Source: Paragorgia papillata (lineage: Eukaryota; Cnidaria; Anthozoa; Scleralcyonacea; Coralliidae). From it: a stretch of 64,000 bases of DNA. Made by a program: the position numbers and the translations under genes. The stretch is from the NCBI GenBank assembly GCA_035771165.1, contig JAWNZC010000013.1, positions 1,286,001-1,350,000 of the forward strand, read 5' to 3'. Shown one piece after another: positions 10,275-21,241 of this stretch; position 1 is the first letter of the stretch; every line of letters starts with the position of its first letter. Under the pieces are notes generated by a model that was given only the letters and a program-made list of their open reading frames with translations, ran no database searches and had not been told where the DNA came from.

Positions 10275-10700
10275 TATTGTGAAATTCCTGGTAAAGTGAC
10301 ACCCCCAGTTTTCCCCGAATTTTTTCTTAGACTCCATGCTATGAGAAAAAAGCCGCCTTGTTTACGTTAAAGTAATATTTAATTCTGTTTCTCTTTCCTT
10401 ATATTTCAGTCCAGTACAAAACTTCGTCACCTTTATGTAGTGCGTATCAGTAGTATTAACAATCCGGGTGTATGTTCGTTTTTCATGACCAGATCTCGTT
10501 GCCGAACCAAAGATAAGTCCGGTTGAAATTATGCAGTGTATGTATGCTATTTTCCCTATAATCATATTCAGAGCATTCTAGATTAAAGTTGCGTGTCCCT
10601 TTGATATGGCATCATTTAATCGTTAACGTTGTACTAGAATGTTACCTAATATATAGGTCTGTTGGTCACAGCATTTGCAAGTGGTGTTATACGAGCATCA
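10275..10700 (+). promoter_or_regulatory. Shared upstream module of copy B
   Basis: GTGAAATTCCTGGTAAAGTG, then CCCCGAATTTTTTCTTAGAC, and later TCATATTCAGAGCATTCTAG recur upstream of copy D (23270-23720), and the first part upstream of copy C (16605-16800). Repeated presence 5' of three family members suggests a duplicated promoter or 5' UTR region. No TATA box or start site can be fixed from sequence alone. Confidence 0.45.
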
Positions 10701-11246
10701 TATTACAACACGATTGCAACTTGCCGAGCAGAGAATACGTACACATCGGTGCAACATTGCTGCCAAGGTAAGAAAACATTTGACCTGAGTTATTAGAACA
10801 ACTCTTCAAGTTTGCATTCTCAATGTGACGTTTACGTGGCAAAATCTTAAGGATGTCACAGTAAATAGAAATCATAGAAATGTCAGGTCATAAGAAGAAC
10901 TATACTAGATCAAAGAAAGATTCAAAAACAGTCCAATTTTATATGCTATGGATAACTCTAGTAAGAATAATGATGTTATTTGAAATTTTGTAAATTGCAT
11001 AATAATTTAACTTTTGTTATTGTATGTAATATTTTTTACACCAATATAATAATAATAATATAATAATAGAAATCCCGACTCGACCCGACAAACCATCTAT
11101 CGAACTAGAAATATATTCTATTTGTATGAAATATTGAATTTTGTGGATAAATACGAACGTGCCAAGTTACGAGTATATGTACATATACCTATATAAATAC
11201 ATGTCTATAGATTGGCGTGATCCAATTACGTAGTTGCAAAGTTCGA

Positions 11247-11463
11247 CATACGCTGGGAGCAGAGCCTTCTTTTCCTTATTTCTTCGCTGAGGGAGAGGAA
11301 GGAAAGAAGGCTCTGCCGTATTCGTGACTGGTTTCATTGCGCATGCATGTCATTTGCTTGGTTACAATCTCGAACCGAAGCCAAACACGAATACGGCAAA
11401 GCCTTCTTTTCTTCCTTTCTCTCAGCGAAGAAATAAGGAAAAGAAGGTTCTGCTCGCAGGCCG
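11247..11463. mobile_element. Palindromic MITE, GAGCAGAGCC family
   Basis: GGGAGCAGAGCCTTCTTTTC at the left mirrors GAAGGTTCTGCTCGCAGG at the right, with internal GCCGTATTCGTGACTGGTTT. The same family is found at 23753-23937 and 58194-58493. The ends here are degraded relative to the 58-kb copy. Confidence 0.75.
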
Positions 11464-11480
11464 GTAAGTTCGACATGATT

Positions 11481-11775
11481 TAAGCCGCTGTTGCACGATG
11501 CAATTGTTTCGTGAAACATGTGCGAGACAGTTTTCAAGACAGATTGCAACGTGTAACACCTCCTTGTTAATGAACCTGTGTCGCTTTGCAAATGTGAGAC
11601 AGGTTTCACCAAAGTAGGATCTACTTTAACTTCGCGCAACGGTTTGTGAAACATGTCTCGCAATGGAAAGGGACACAGGTTCATAAAACGAGGGGGTATT
11701 ACACGTTGCAATCTGTCTTGAAACCTGTCTCGCAATGGCGTCACAAATCGTTACATCGTGTAACAGCGGATTTAG
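11481..11775. mobile_element. Palindromic MITE, CCGCTGTTACACGATG family
   Basis: TAAGCCGCTGTTGCACGATG at the left is mirrored by ATCGTGTAACAGCGGATTTA at the right, with inner AGACAGGTTTCA and TGAAACCTGTCT arms. Relatives lie at 24000-24098 (partial, upstream of copy D) and at 58706-59520 (split by another insertion). Confidence 0.75.
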
Positions 11776-11919
11776 CCCTATATATTTAGCCATGATATTT
11801 GATTTTCTCATAATTGGACCAAAAGATATTTCTATGTATAGTTTAGAAGATTATTTGTTAACTGTAGTACTGTACTACTATTCGCTTTAGTGATTTGTTT
11901 GTCATATTGTTCAAGTGAA

Positions 11920-12006
11920 ATGAGTTCGGACGCAACAAACTCTCCGCATGGACATGCGAGCCACCAAAAGAACCCCATGCGTAGAATGTTTAAAAATTTC
12001 GTTAAG
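11920..12006 (+). CDS. Membrane-protein family copy B, exon 1
   Basis: ATG at 11920 gives MSSDATNSPHGHASHQK and then NPMRRMFKNFVK, 29 codons ending in phase 0 at a GTAAAG donor. The bases before the ATG (TATTGTTCAAGTGAA) match those before the copy D start exactly, which supports this start. The N-terminus is short, hydrophilic and basic at its end, so it is likely cytosolic. Confidence 0.65.
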
Positions 12007-12270
12007 GTAAAGACATTATTTATATTGTGCAGCTAGGTGATTAATTAATATGTTGCATTTGTAAGAAATGTCTGAACTTGTGTTGACGCCCATAACCATG
12101 ACCATGGGAGATAGGGAGGGGAGGATAATCAGATTGCGTGAGGGGGGGGGGGGAGAGGTTAAACGGGCGTCTTTATTTTTTTCTCTCTGTACTGTGTGCA
12201 ATTGTTTGGCCGTTTTCTGTAATAACAAATTAAAATTTTGCAGCAGCTCATTTGTGTTCTTTTTCTATAG

Positions 12271-13062
12271 GTGTTCGTAGTTTCTGTTCCACGGTTATTT
12301 TTACTCGGGATTTTCGCTTGTTACGACATGAGATGTGCGATTTCCGAAAAAGCCTCAATCGTGGATTGCAACGTAAACATTTTTGTCCCTGGTCCAGAGG
12401 TTTGGGTCTTGGTTTGGTTGTCGATCTCCTGCTTTTCCTCGTTGGTCTTTATTTTCGCCATCTGCATGTACGATCATAAAGGAATGAAGGACGATAATAA
12501 AGGATTGAAGTACATTGCGAATGCTGGTAAACAATTGGGGAAAAAGGCATCTTTTTGGACGATGAATGGACTATTCGTTATCACAGTTGTTCATTATAGT
12601 ATAAGAATTCATGAGAGTGCCAAAGGCATGCCCGAGGTATTGACTGTTATGCTCTTACTCTGGTGGATATTTACATTATTCGTTGTCTATTTTGTGAATT
12701 ACTTGCCGCCACCTCCTCGGTGGGGTGACCCAATCGGATTATGGAAAAAAGGATTTTGGCTGTTGTATTGGTACTCCCTCGTCACGTCTTGCTTTGAGAC
12801 CGCCTACGTGGGTGTTGCTTCTGTGCTGGATGCTGGTCTGGACTTGACACCTCTGATCGAAAGAGAAGATCGTAATGTTGGCGACAAATTCGATGAAGTC
12901 GCTGCTCTGTTATGTCTCTTTATGAGAGTTGTCTTCGTTACTCGTTTGTTTTTGTTTTTTTTCTATAAAATATTTCACGGAAACCATGACTTGTTCTCTG
13001 AGCCAAGCAAAAAACTGAACAATGCTGAGACCAGGGCCGGCGCGACCGGGGGGGAGGGGTAG
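12271..13062 (+). CDS. Membrane-protein family copy B, exon 2 (truncated by MITE)
   Basis: After a TTTCTATAG acceptor the exon reads VFVVSVPRLFLLGIFACYDM. Family landmarks follow: a first-loop Asn/Cys segment (VDCNVNIFVPGPEVW), the WWIFTLFVVYFVNYLPPPPR segment, and FFYKIFHGNHDLFSEPSKKL near the end. About six hydrophobic segments are visible (roughly exon residues 2-22, 46-69, 92-112, 126-148, 162-188 and 212-234). The family is not one I recognise. Codons after NNAET (13032 onward) come from an inserted hAT-type MITE and stop at 13060. Before the insertion the frame continued into a repeat tail (13557-13895), so the present protein has lost about 110 C-terminal residues. Confidence 0.7.
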   Translation: MFVVSVPRLFLLGIFACYDMRCAISEKASIVDCNVNIFVPGPEVWVLVWLSISCFSSLVFIFAICMYDHKGMKDDNKGLKYIANAGKQLGKKASFWTMNGLFVITVVHYSIRIHESAKGMPEVLTVMLLLWWIFTLFVVYFVNYLPPPPRWGDPIGLWKKGFWLLYWYSLVTSCFETAYVGVASVLDAGLDLTPLIEREDRNVGDKFDEVAALLCLFMRVVFVTRLFLFFFYKIFHGNHDLFSEPSKKLNNAETRAGATGGEG

Positions 13063-13556
13063 GGGGTATTTACCCCCCCCCCAATAATTTGGCGAAGAAG
13101 TGCCCTTTTTTAGCCAAGCCCTGGATATTAAACAAAACGCGTACGCGCAGAGCATGCATGCATGCCTTTTTCAACTGGATTGTTATGAACAAAATGTAGC
13201 CAAATTTATAATATTCGTTATCTTCCCACGACCCAAGTAACAGACTAACAGATATTTGCGGAGACTGGGATAAGTTTTTTTATTTAAGATTGCTTCGACA
13301 TTCCATATAATTTTCATTTTGTCATATTACTTTATATATTATTGCATGTAGGAATCTGTAATAACTTCTAAATAACGATTTAGTAGAATAAACGTACTGT
13401 TTTACTTTTTTTGTTTCGATATACACCAAAAGTTAAAAACCCTGATCAAATGGCCTCTTCTTGAAACTGGTTTTACGCGGTGTGATTGCGCAATCCACGT
13501 AATGTGCCCTTCGGAAATCGTACCCTCCCAACTCCTAGAAGCTCGCGCCGGCCCTG
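13032..13556. mobile_element. hAT-type MITE in the coding tail of copy B
   Basis: Terminal inverted repeats CAGGGCCGGCGCGA and TCGCGCCGGCCCTG are perfect over 14 bp. Both sides carry the 8-bp duplication GCTGAGAC (13024-13031 and 13557-13564), the size expected for hAT elements. Removing the element and one duplication restores an uninterrupted pentapeptide-coding array. The host is itself a 15-bp repeat, so part of the flank match could come from periodicity, but the 8-bp fit with CAGGG termini is strong. Confidence 0.85.
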
Positions 13557-13855
13557 GCTGAGACTGTCAATGCTAAGACTGTCAATGCTGAGACTATCTA
13601 TGCTGAGACTGTCAAAGCTGAGAATTCTGAGACTGTCAATGCTGAGACTGTCAATGCCGAGACCGTCGATGCTGAGACTGTCAATGCTGAGACTGTCAAT
13701 GCTGAGACTGACAATGCTGAGCCTGTCAATGCTGAGACTGTCAATGCTGAGCCTGTCAATGCTGAGACTGTCAATGCTGAGCCTGTCAATGCTGAGACTG
13801 ACAATGCTGAGCCTGTCAATGCTGAGACTGACGTTGCTGAGACTGACAATGCGCA
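13557..13855 (+). repeat. 15-bp minisatellite, former coding tail of copy B
   Basis: About 20 units of GTCAATGCTGAGACT, each encoding a pentapeptide such as VNAET, DNAET or VNAEP. In the frame of the preceding exon the array is open through NAQTRRGRGRRCLVS to a TAA at 13893-13895. A related array follows copy D, so it predates the duplication of B and D. Confidence 0.85.
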
Positions 13856-13895
13856 GACGCGACGGGGCCGAGGGAGAAGGTGTTTAGTTTCGTAA

Positions 13896-14116
13896 GTTTG
13901 GAATTGGTATTGAGCTCTTGCATGTATTCCTAAGCTGGGTGGGAAATCCATATAAACAAAAGGATTACCATTTATTATTTGGTCTACTAAATGTAATATT
14001 TTGGAAACTCTTCTATTGCTACGATAATAAAATAGGTAATAAAAATCACATAATTTGTATATAAGTTAAAACTATTAAGTCTTTGAAGGTTTTTATGGCG
14101 ATAATGTAATAAAAAT
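13896..14116. other. Short spacer
   Basis: AT-rich sequence downstream of copy B; nothing recognised. Confidence 0.4.
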
Positions 14117-14738
14117 AAGTTTTGTGGAAACACCACGTAAAATATTTATTTACTAAGCTTTCGTCCTGTTTATTCAAGCCTTCGTCAGAGGGTAGTTGGC
14201 GACTGGCGACTGACGATTAATACTTGATAATTAGTAAATAAGAACTAATAATTAATACTTGACAATAATTAATGGTTAATAATTAATACTTACAAAATAA
14301 TAATTAACACAACCTAAATAATTAATATGGCCTTTTCTTTTTGTTTGGGACCGCAGTAATTGGCGTTCGCTGTTGCGGCAACCCTGCCACATTATTATAT
14401 ATTTTACGATGTAACTTAACTTTCACTATGAGTAATTAACTACTTTTTTTTTTTTTAATTTTAATTAATTCCTAGTCTTGTTGAACCTTGTGGCAAAACT
14501 TAATAAATAAATAAAAAAAGAGCAATAACAATAAGCTGTTGGCTCACGTCATTTATAAACAAACTATGATTTATAATTTAATTGATATATTATAATCACG
14601 TGATTTAATTGATCAGTTGCTTAATTTATGACGGAGCCATGCAACAGCTTATTGTTATTGCTCTGATGAAGGCCCGAGTCAACAGGCCGAAAGCTTAGCA
14701 AATAACTATTTTGCGTACATGGTGTTTCCACAAAACTT
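14117..14738. mobile_element. Inverted-repeat element with GAAGGC...CGAAAGCTTAG ends
   Basis: AAGTTTTGTGGAAACACCA at the left is inverted at the right as TGGTGTTTCCACAAAACTT. Inside each end lies a CTGATGAAGGC-type or CTGACGAAGGC-type segment followed by CGAAAGCTTAG. Such segments are common in Penelope-like and related retroelement ends and look like a hammerhead core with no proper stem III. The interior is AT-rich with repeated AATTAATACTTGA. No ORF. Confidence 0.6.
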
Positions 14739-15494
14739 ATCTATCAAAGTTACACAACTTGTGCGATCTATAACCAGTTATACTTATTAAATAAGGAGTT
14801 CAACTTTTGTCAATTTTAATTTCATTTTGAGCACTTTGTCAGCAATATAAGTTACAAATATATTTGCAAATAGAATTTTCAAATATTTTTCATTTTAAGT
14901 ACTGTTCTTTCAAATACGAAAGACTTAATTTTTGTTTCATAGGCTCTTTAACACTTCAGTATTCCATAACTCTTTGTTTGTGCAGTTTCTTTCTACTTTT
15001 TAAAGTCAAATTTAGGTGAATGTACGCGTTGGTTCCAGCCGTGCAAACATCTATACACTCGAATTTTCCTTCACCCAAAATCCTTATAAACCTTAATTAG
15101 TTGTGGACGTCCAACTGGCCGTTATATACGTCCCCATGCATATACATGCAAAACATCATTGAAATTCCTGCTAGTGTAATACAATACTTTAGCCTTGATT
15201 GTAGCATGATTCGATACAAACTATGAAGTATTTATTATTCTTTACATATGATTATGCAAGTTGTTGTATTACGTCACTCTTACACGAGTATCTAGGAGAA
15301 AATAATACAATTTTCGTGGCAGAGTTTAGGTTTACGAAGTTTGGTTGAAGCGCTCAAAATAATTGGCATTCCTCCTCTTCACGGGATGCCTTGTTTTTCA
15401 TGTTGCCACTTGTTTTTTTGTTGAAACTGCAAGTTGGAGATTCTAATATGAGTCTTTTTGAAAAGCGAGGTTGGTTTTAGGATTTATTTCTGCT
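14739..15494. other. Spacer with scattered repeat pieces
   Basis: Includes CTCGAATTTTCCTTCACCCA at about 15059, a fragment of the SINE family 2 body. No gene recognised. Confidence 0.4.
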
Positions 15495-15935
15495 CAGCGC
15501 CGGATTTAGGACTGTGGAGGCCCCTGGGCGGTCACTGACCAGCACAATATATCAATTCTATTTCTGAATGTATGCTAAGTTACTTAGTCATATTTTTTTG
15601 AATAAGATGTAGGTAATTGGACTGACACTGGGGTTATATAATGTAGATGAATAAAATTTGCAAAGAATGCGGTATAATTATGGCCTTAGGCCAAAAAGCG
15701 GTAAATATTCAGTATATATAGTACATGGGACACAACCCTCTATATATTATCTATATATCATCCATATATCTTTTGTCTTGTTTTTGACTCATATTTTGGG
15801 CTCTCAAGATTTTTCTCATTTCAACACCTATTTTATCAACTTTCAAGACGTTTTTGTGGAGGCCCCCCCTTAAATATTATTTTGTGGGCGGCCCTGGGCG
15901 ATCGCCTAGTCCGCCCTGTTCTAAATCCGGCACTG
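15495..15935. mobile_element. hAT-type MITE, 441 bp
   Basis: Ends CAGCGCCGGATTTAGGAC and CTAAATCCGGCACTG are inverted relatives, and both flanks carry the perfect 8-bp duplication TTTCTGCT (15487-15494 and 15936-15943). GGAGGCCCC motifs near both ends are subterminal repeats. No transposase. Confidence 0.85.
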
Positions 15936-16134
15936 TTTCTGCTGTAGTCATATACTCTTTGGTAAATGTTTATTGATTGTTTTCTATACAGACTTTCCTT
16001 AAGGAACATACTTAGTTACAGAAAGCTAGAACTCGCGGTGACGTGTTACAGTCAAACCGGATGTTCTTTACCGCGCGACCTTGCAATATTCACGGCTAAC
16101 GATACACAGCGACTCCTTGGCAAGTTGCTAGAAA

Positions 16135-16425
16135 TTCGCATTTTAAATATCGAACTTCACATGCTACCATTTGCATTCAAGCGTTTAGCGAATGACTAGT
16201 TGTTTTCGATGTTTTGAAACAAACGTCCAATGACAACTATACGTTTGACAGATCAAAATCAATAACGAAGAGGGGGTGTAACTTTCCATTGTCACCCCTT
16301 ATTCGTTATTGATTTGATCTGTCAAACGTATAGTTGTCATTGGACAACGTTTGTTTCAAAACTCGAAAACAACTAGTTATTCGCTAAACGCTTGAACGCA
16401 AATGGTAGTAACATGAAGTTCACTT
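16135..16425. repeat. Foldback element, long arms
   Basis: AAGCGTTTAGCGAATGACTA, TGACAACTATACGTTTGACA and ATCAATAACGAAGAGGGGG on the left are inverted on the right as CCCCTTATTCGTTATTGAT, TGTCAAACGTATAGTTGTCA and AGTTATTCGCTAAACGCTT. The arms are about 130 bp with a tiny loop at about 16290. Confidence 0.8.
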
Positions 16426-16604
16426 GGAGTTAGTTGTTCTCGGACTTTCAATAGAACTTCATATTATGTGAAGTTTAAAATGCTGTGATATTTAAAATGC
16501 GAATTTTTGTGCAATGTGCAATGTTGCTATCTAATCAACATTGCAATGTTGCTAGTCGTGCGGGGAAAAAACATCCAGTTTCACTGAAATATTTCCAGCT
16601 GTGA

Positions 16605-16800
16605 AATTCCTGGTAGAGTGATGCACCCGGCTTTCCTCGATTTTTTCCCCAGACTTCTTGCTGTGAGAAAAATACTTGTTTATAATATCTATTTTTGTTT
16701 CTGTTTTCTTAAATATCCAGTACGAAATGATTCTACTAATCTTCGGCACCTTTATGAGCATGTGTAGCGTTAGGCGTATATAGTATTAGAATTCTATGCA
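16605..16800 (+). promoter_or_regulatory. Shared upstream module of copy C
   Basis: GTGAAATTCCTGGTAGAGTG followed by TTGCTGTGAGAAAAA and GTTTCTGTTTTCTTA matches the blocks upstream of copies B and D. It lies about 0.5-0.7 kb before the copy C start. Confidence 0.4.
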
Positions 16801-17279
16801 TTCTATGTATTATAAATCTAATACTCGGGATGTTGCTCGACTTTCGAAAGCTAAAAAACGTAGTTTTTTGGGGCTAAAACGTAGTTCATTTTTAACATGA
16901 GGCTGAAGCAGCCGTAGTAAACATAACATGTCTGATTTCAGAAAGTTTTTAATGTTTAGGTATTCTGTAAGGATAACATTTGCTTATCGATTATATCCTT
17001 GACAATAATCCTAAACGTAGTGTCTACAAATAATGAACTCAAAACATGAAAAAACAGTCCCATCCTATGTTATCTTCCCGTTATGCTTCAATAGACACGA
17101 TATAATTTGCATAGGGGCCCAAATTGAATAGGAAACTAATTTGCATGTGGGCCTAAATGAAACTACGATTTGGTTTACTAATAATACGTTTTTAAACTTC
17201 CTGATGTATATTAGTGTATACATCACTTTAGTGGTCTGTTCGTCATATCCTTCAAGTGAAAAATTGTTAGGACGCAACG

Positions 17280-17477
17280 ATGTCTTATATTAACTCCATA
17301 GATGTTTCAGACTTCGAAGGAAAGGAAGAAGATCATATCAGAGCCTCGACAATGGTCAGCATTGATCTTCAAGACGTAGATTTAAATAATGAAGATTCAC
17401 AAAGTGCAGCTGACCGGAATGAGGAAGTAAGAAGACCCGGGATCAATATAAAGTGCACTAATGCAGGCGTCCCGAAG
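17280..17477 (+). CDS. Membrane-protein family copy C, exon 1
   Basis: ATG at 17280 opens MSYINSIDVSDFEGKEED, then MVSIDLQDVDLNNEDSQSA, and the exon ends NAGVPK in phase 0 at GTAAAG; 66 codons. It is acidic, lacks hydrophobic stretches and is likely cytosolic. Upstream, TCGTCATATCCTTCAAGTGAAA resembles the pre-start region of copies B and D, but the ATG position differs. It is related to copy A exon 1 and not obviously to the exon 1 of B or D, so exon 1 evolves faster than exon 2. Confidence 0.65.
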
Positions 17478-17543
17478 GTAAAGTAGTTATTTACACACAA
17501 CATACATACATATTACGTATATATATATATATATATATATAGT

Positions 17544-17600
17544 TCAATCTACAGACACGGTGTTTCGCTGTACAACAGCTCATCAGTGTAGCTTGGAACA
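17544..17600 (-). ncRNA. Hammerhead ribozyme, type I
   Basis: On the minus strand all core parts are present in order. Stem I inner strand CUACA, core CUGAUGA (complement of 17580-17586), stem II GCUG and CAGC with a UUGUA loop, core GAAA (17566-17563), short stem III ACA and UGU with a CCG loop, cleavage triplet GUC, then UGUAG closing stem I. An outer stem I helix GUUC/GAAC with an internal loop also forms, as in natural fast type I ribozymes. Predicted cleavage lies between 17554 and 17553. Short stem III is typical of ribozymes in Penelope-like elements and metazoan retrozymes. A (TA)n tract follows immediately. Confidence 0.85.
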
Positions 17601-17726
17601 ATTTGAATGAATTTCACCAATTACTTATACACATGCGATCGTCGGTGACAACCGCATGTGGGAAAGCATCGGTGAAATACATTCAGATAGCGTGAAGTGC
17701 GCATGGGCCCAGAGTGCTCAAACTTC

Positions 17727-17757
17727 CTGCAGACGTACGTTTCGCTCATCAGTGCAG
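17727..17757 (-). ncRNA. Hammerhead ribozyme variant with minimal stem II
   Basis: On the minus strand: CUGCA, core CUGAUGA, a single G-C pair in place of stem II, core GAAA, stem III ACG and CGU around UA, cleavage triplet GUC, then UGCAG closing stem I. It is identical in plan to the neighbour at 17544-17600 except that the stem II hairpin is lost. Predicted cleavage lies between 17732 and 17731, so RNA cut at both sites would be 178 nt. Activity is doubtful without stem II. Confidence 0.65.
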
Positions 17758-17876
17758 CTTGGAACGAACATGGTTATGTTATTATAGGAACAGAGTGCTC
17801 AAACTACTGCTAGAGTGGTGGGCTATGCGTAATGCTATTTGTTACCTATTTATATCCATAGAGTGCTCAACCACAC

Positions 17877-17979
<103 letters not shown>

Positions 17980-18120
17980 TAAGTGGGCTTACCTCAAAAT
18001 GTTGAGTGCATGTCTTAACTGTCAGTTTCACGCGGGGTACTATACTATATTCGCTCTACCTTTATGGTATTGAGCACTATCCGACATTCCGTAAACAAAA
18101 TCACACGTGCTCGTTTGTAT

Positions 18121-18275
<155 letters not shown>

Positions 18276-18354
18276 ATATATTCAAGCATACTATAGAGTT
18301 TAAAAAGGTAGAGTGCATGTTTAGGATAGATCAAACTGAAAAGGTGGTAATTAA

Positions 18355-18472
18355 ATACTGACGAAATACTGACGTTTTGAGCGGAGCCCTTCACCAAAAT
18401 TTTACTTCACAAAAACTTACGCTGATGAAGGGCTCTGCTCGAAACGTCAGTATTTACTCGGTGGTTTACCAT
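18355..18472. repeat. Inverted repeat with ACTGACGTTT ends
   Basis: AAATACTGACGTTTTGAGC and GGAGCCCTTCA at the left are inverted at the right as TGAAGGGCTCTGCTCGAAAC and GTCAGTATTT. The right arm contains GCTGATGAAGGGCTC and CGAAACGTC, a hammerhead-like core without stem III. Confidence 0.65.
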
Positions 18473-20479
18473 CTTTTCACTTTGATCAGACTAAATAAAG
18501 TTTGAGTTGGGATTAAATCTACATGCATGCAACAACGCGTGCAAGAAGACCTTGATCAAAATGCAAAGCTGTTCAACTTTTTATCCAAGTCCAAAAGCGA
18601 AAGGAGCAAAGAACTTATAACACGCCTCACGTCCTCACTCAATCACGTGGCTAACAACTCACTGGAAGCATGAATAGCAGGCGGGAGTAAAAAGTGCGAA
18701 AATGTGAAATCGTGACACCCAAAAAGAAAAAAATGAACGAGCCAAAACCTAGGCTCGGTCTACCACAGTAGCCGTAGTAATAACTGTAGTTATAATGTAC
18801 AAACAGAATTATATGCGTGCTGAGTAAACCAGATTCAACCGCTTAATTGTATACTGCAAACATTCTTACTATTGTATAAAGAGACGTCTCTATATATGCA
18901 AAGAAGGCAAGAAAATGCTCGTTACTATAGCAACTCCATTATTTTTCTGTGCTATGTTTACTCTGATTTACACATACCACAACTTCCTGCATATGTCCAC
19001 TATTTAATAATTTATTACTTAAAAGCTTCCGTCAGGAGGTTATGCTTGCATGATTGCGCTCCTTTTCCTTATTTTATGCAAACATTTTTGCATAATTTTG
19101 GTACGACTACATATGTATGTGTAAAATGCTAGCCTGGGTAGCAGGATGGCTCGTTTTCTCTCAACTGACATCTCCAATAACCCGCTGGCGGAGGTATATG
19201 CAGTCTCTTAGTGCTTTCGTGTTGATATTTAACTTTACCTTGACCAAATAGACTGCATATTTACACATATACATGTACTACTTTTCTGCATGTCTACTAT
19301 TTACACACACATAAGGTCAAAGCTCACTATAGTCCACAACGTGGTGGTATAAAGGGCCAAAATGAATAGTGATTCCCATATGTCGGCTAATTATTAATTA
19401 TGATGCAAATTCGTGTAGTTTCACCTCAGTGACCTACACAGTGTGGATTATAACGGTCGGCAATCGGCCAAAAATACGAAATGGCCAACCATTTCTGTTC
19501 TGGTCGGACATTTTGACCGACCAAGAAATATAAATTAAAAACAAAAATAAATCACATATTCATTCTGTCCATCTGAAAAATGTATATTAATATATGTATT
19601 AACAGCTAGAGGAGCTACTAAACGCTACAAACAAACAACAACGAATCCACCATCCAGCTACCCAATCAAAGATGCTTATATAGACGCGTTGAGATTTAAG
19701 AAATCAAACAACAAGTTCGCTAAGCACTCAATTTATCTCTCCTTACTATATAAATTGTGGTTATAGCGTTTATTATTCTCTTCCAACTATTCACTTATTT
19801 ACATCGACTCTCAACCCCAAGTCCCTGCTGATGAGACCATCATGCATAGAGGCAATCTCGTACCCAGAGCCTGCGATCCTTTTGGTCATTACCAAGGATC
19901 GCAGGCGCTGGCATAGAAGGTTGAAACGTGCATCCAGGGTTGTGCCCTAAGATCCTGATTGCACTATATACTATACGTTACAAATCTTTTATTCTTTAAT
20001 CCTTCTTCTGATGTTTTTACATGGCTCTTTCCTGTCCGAATTGGTCTTTAGTATTTTATTCTGGCTAACGCCAGACGATTTTACTCACCTCTGGGGAAGC
20101 CCTCGGACAGGAATGAGTTAAGCAACATTTTTACACTGCATGTCGAACAGCGTGGTCCGCGTCGCCTTTCATACGCAACATAGCCAGAGGCTAATTGCAT
20201 GTTTTATTCAAATTCCCTTCTAACCTCTCCCTCGTTCATCTACTTTACACGACTAAAACTCCAATGTGGTTCTCATTAACAACACTTAAACCTATAAAAA
20301 AACTTAGAAAATTGGCCGACCAATCTCGTCTAATATCCGAGCAACTTTATAGTGGGTCGGACATTTGTCCTACCAGAGCGAAATCGTTATAATCCTGGCA
20401 CACTGGACCTATATATACATACTACAAAGTTAAGTATCAAAGCTCTGATAGAATATATAATTTGTATTTTCTTCTATAG
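18473..20479. other. Copy C intron, remainder
   Basis: No exon recognised. It holds an inverted pair around CCTGCGATCCTTTTGGTCAT (about 19868-19915) and a dispersed motif TATTCTGGCTAACGCCAGAC (about 20057) that recurs at about 21660, 21808 and, inverted, 40845. Confidence 0.4.
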
Positions 20480-21241
20480 GTGATTTACATGATACTTTTT
20501 ATTCCACGGTTATTCTCACTTGTTGTTGCCACTGGATACGATATAAAATGTGCTGTGCTAGAAAGTGCCTCAGTCGTCAATTGCACCCAAGAATTTTTTG
20601 TCCCTCGTCCAGAATGTTGGGTCTTGTTTTGGTTCGTGAATTCCAACTGCTCCTCAGTGATCCTCATTGTTATCCTCTGGTGTGATCGTAAACGACTGAA
20701 CTACAGCTTTAAGCAGGCTTTGAAACGACTGTGCAAGAAGGCGTCTTTTTGGTCAATGAATGCACTATTTGTCATCACGCTTGTTTATTATATTCTTAGA
20801 ATTCATGAGGCCGACGAACTAACTATGGCATTGTCTGTGATGCTTTTATTTTGGTGGCCAGCTACATTACTGGTTGTTGTCTTTTTGAATTACTTGCCGC
20901 CAATTTGGTGGCCTAGCCCTAACGAATCCAATGAAAGAGACGCCTACGAAGTAGGGTTTTGTCTGATGTATTGGCTCTCTCTCATCTTGTATTCTGCGGA
21001 GACCTTCTGCTTCGTAATTGCATCTACACTCGATGCTGCTCTAAATTTGACACCTTTGATCGACGGCAAGTATCGTGGCAACCAAGTTGAAGCCTTGGCT
21101 CTAATATTTCTCTTGATAAGAGTCGCCTTCGTCACTCGTTTGTTTTCCTTCTTTTTCTATAAAATATTTCACGGAAACAAAGACTTGTTCTCTGAACCAA
21201 GTGAAAAACTGGAAAAGCGATCGGAGGAAATGGAACTGTAA
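20480..21241 (+). CDS. Membrane-protein family copy C, exon 2
   Basis: After a TTCTATAG acceptor the exon encodes 253 residues, starting VIYMILFIPRLFSLVVATGY and ending EKRSEEMEL at TAA. With exon 1 the protein is about 319 residues. Hydrophobic segments lie at about exon residues 2-22, 48-70, 93-113, 121-144, 158-185 and 203-228, giving a likely six-pass plasma-membrane or organelle protein. Conserved family marks are PRLF, a first loop with NCTQEF (possible N-glycosylation and paired cysteines), WWPATLLVVVFLNYLPP, and KIFHGNKDLFSEPSEKLE just after the last helix. No known family is recognised, and channel, receptor or scaffold roles cannot be told apart. This copy lacks the repeat tail of B and D and is the cleanest intact member. 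Confidence 0.75.
   Translation: MIYMILFIPRLFSLVVATGYDIKCAVLESASVVNCTQEFFVPRPECWVLFWFVNSNCSSVILIVILWCDRKRLNYSFKQALKRLCKKASFWSMNALFVITLVYYILRIHEADELTMALSVMLLFWWPATLLVVVFLNYLPPIWWPSPNESNERDAYEVGFCLMYWLSLILYSAETFCFVIASTLDAALNLTPLIDGKYRGNQVEALALIFLLIRVAFVTRLFSFFFYKIFHGNKDLFSEPSEKLEKRSEEMEL

Noticed and set aside
13486..13887. LRLSM-repeat protein and antisense VSALT-repeat protein
   Set aside because: Other frames of the 15-bp minisatellite. The same applies to several frames at 27764-28713.
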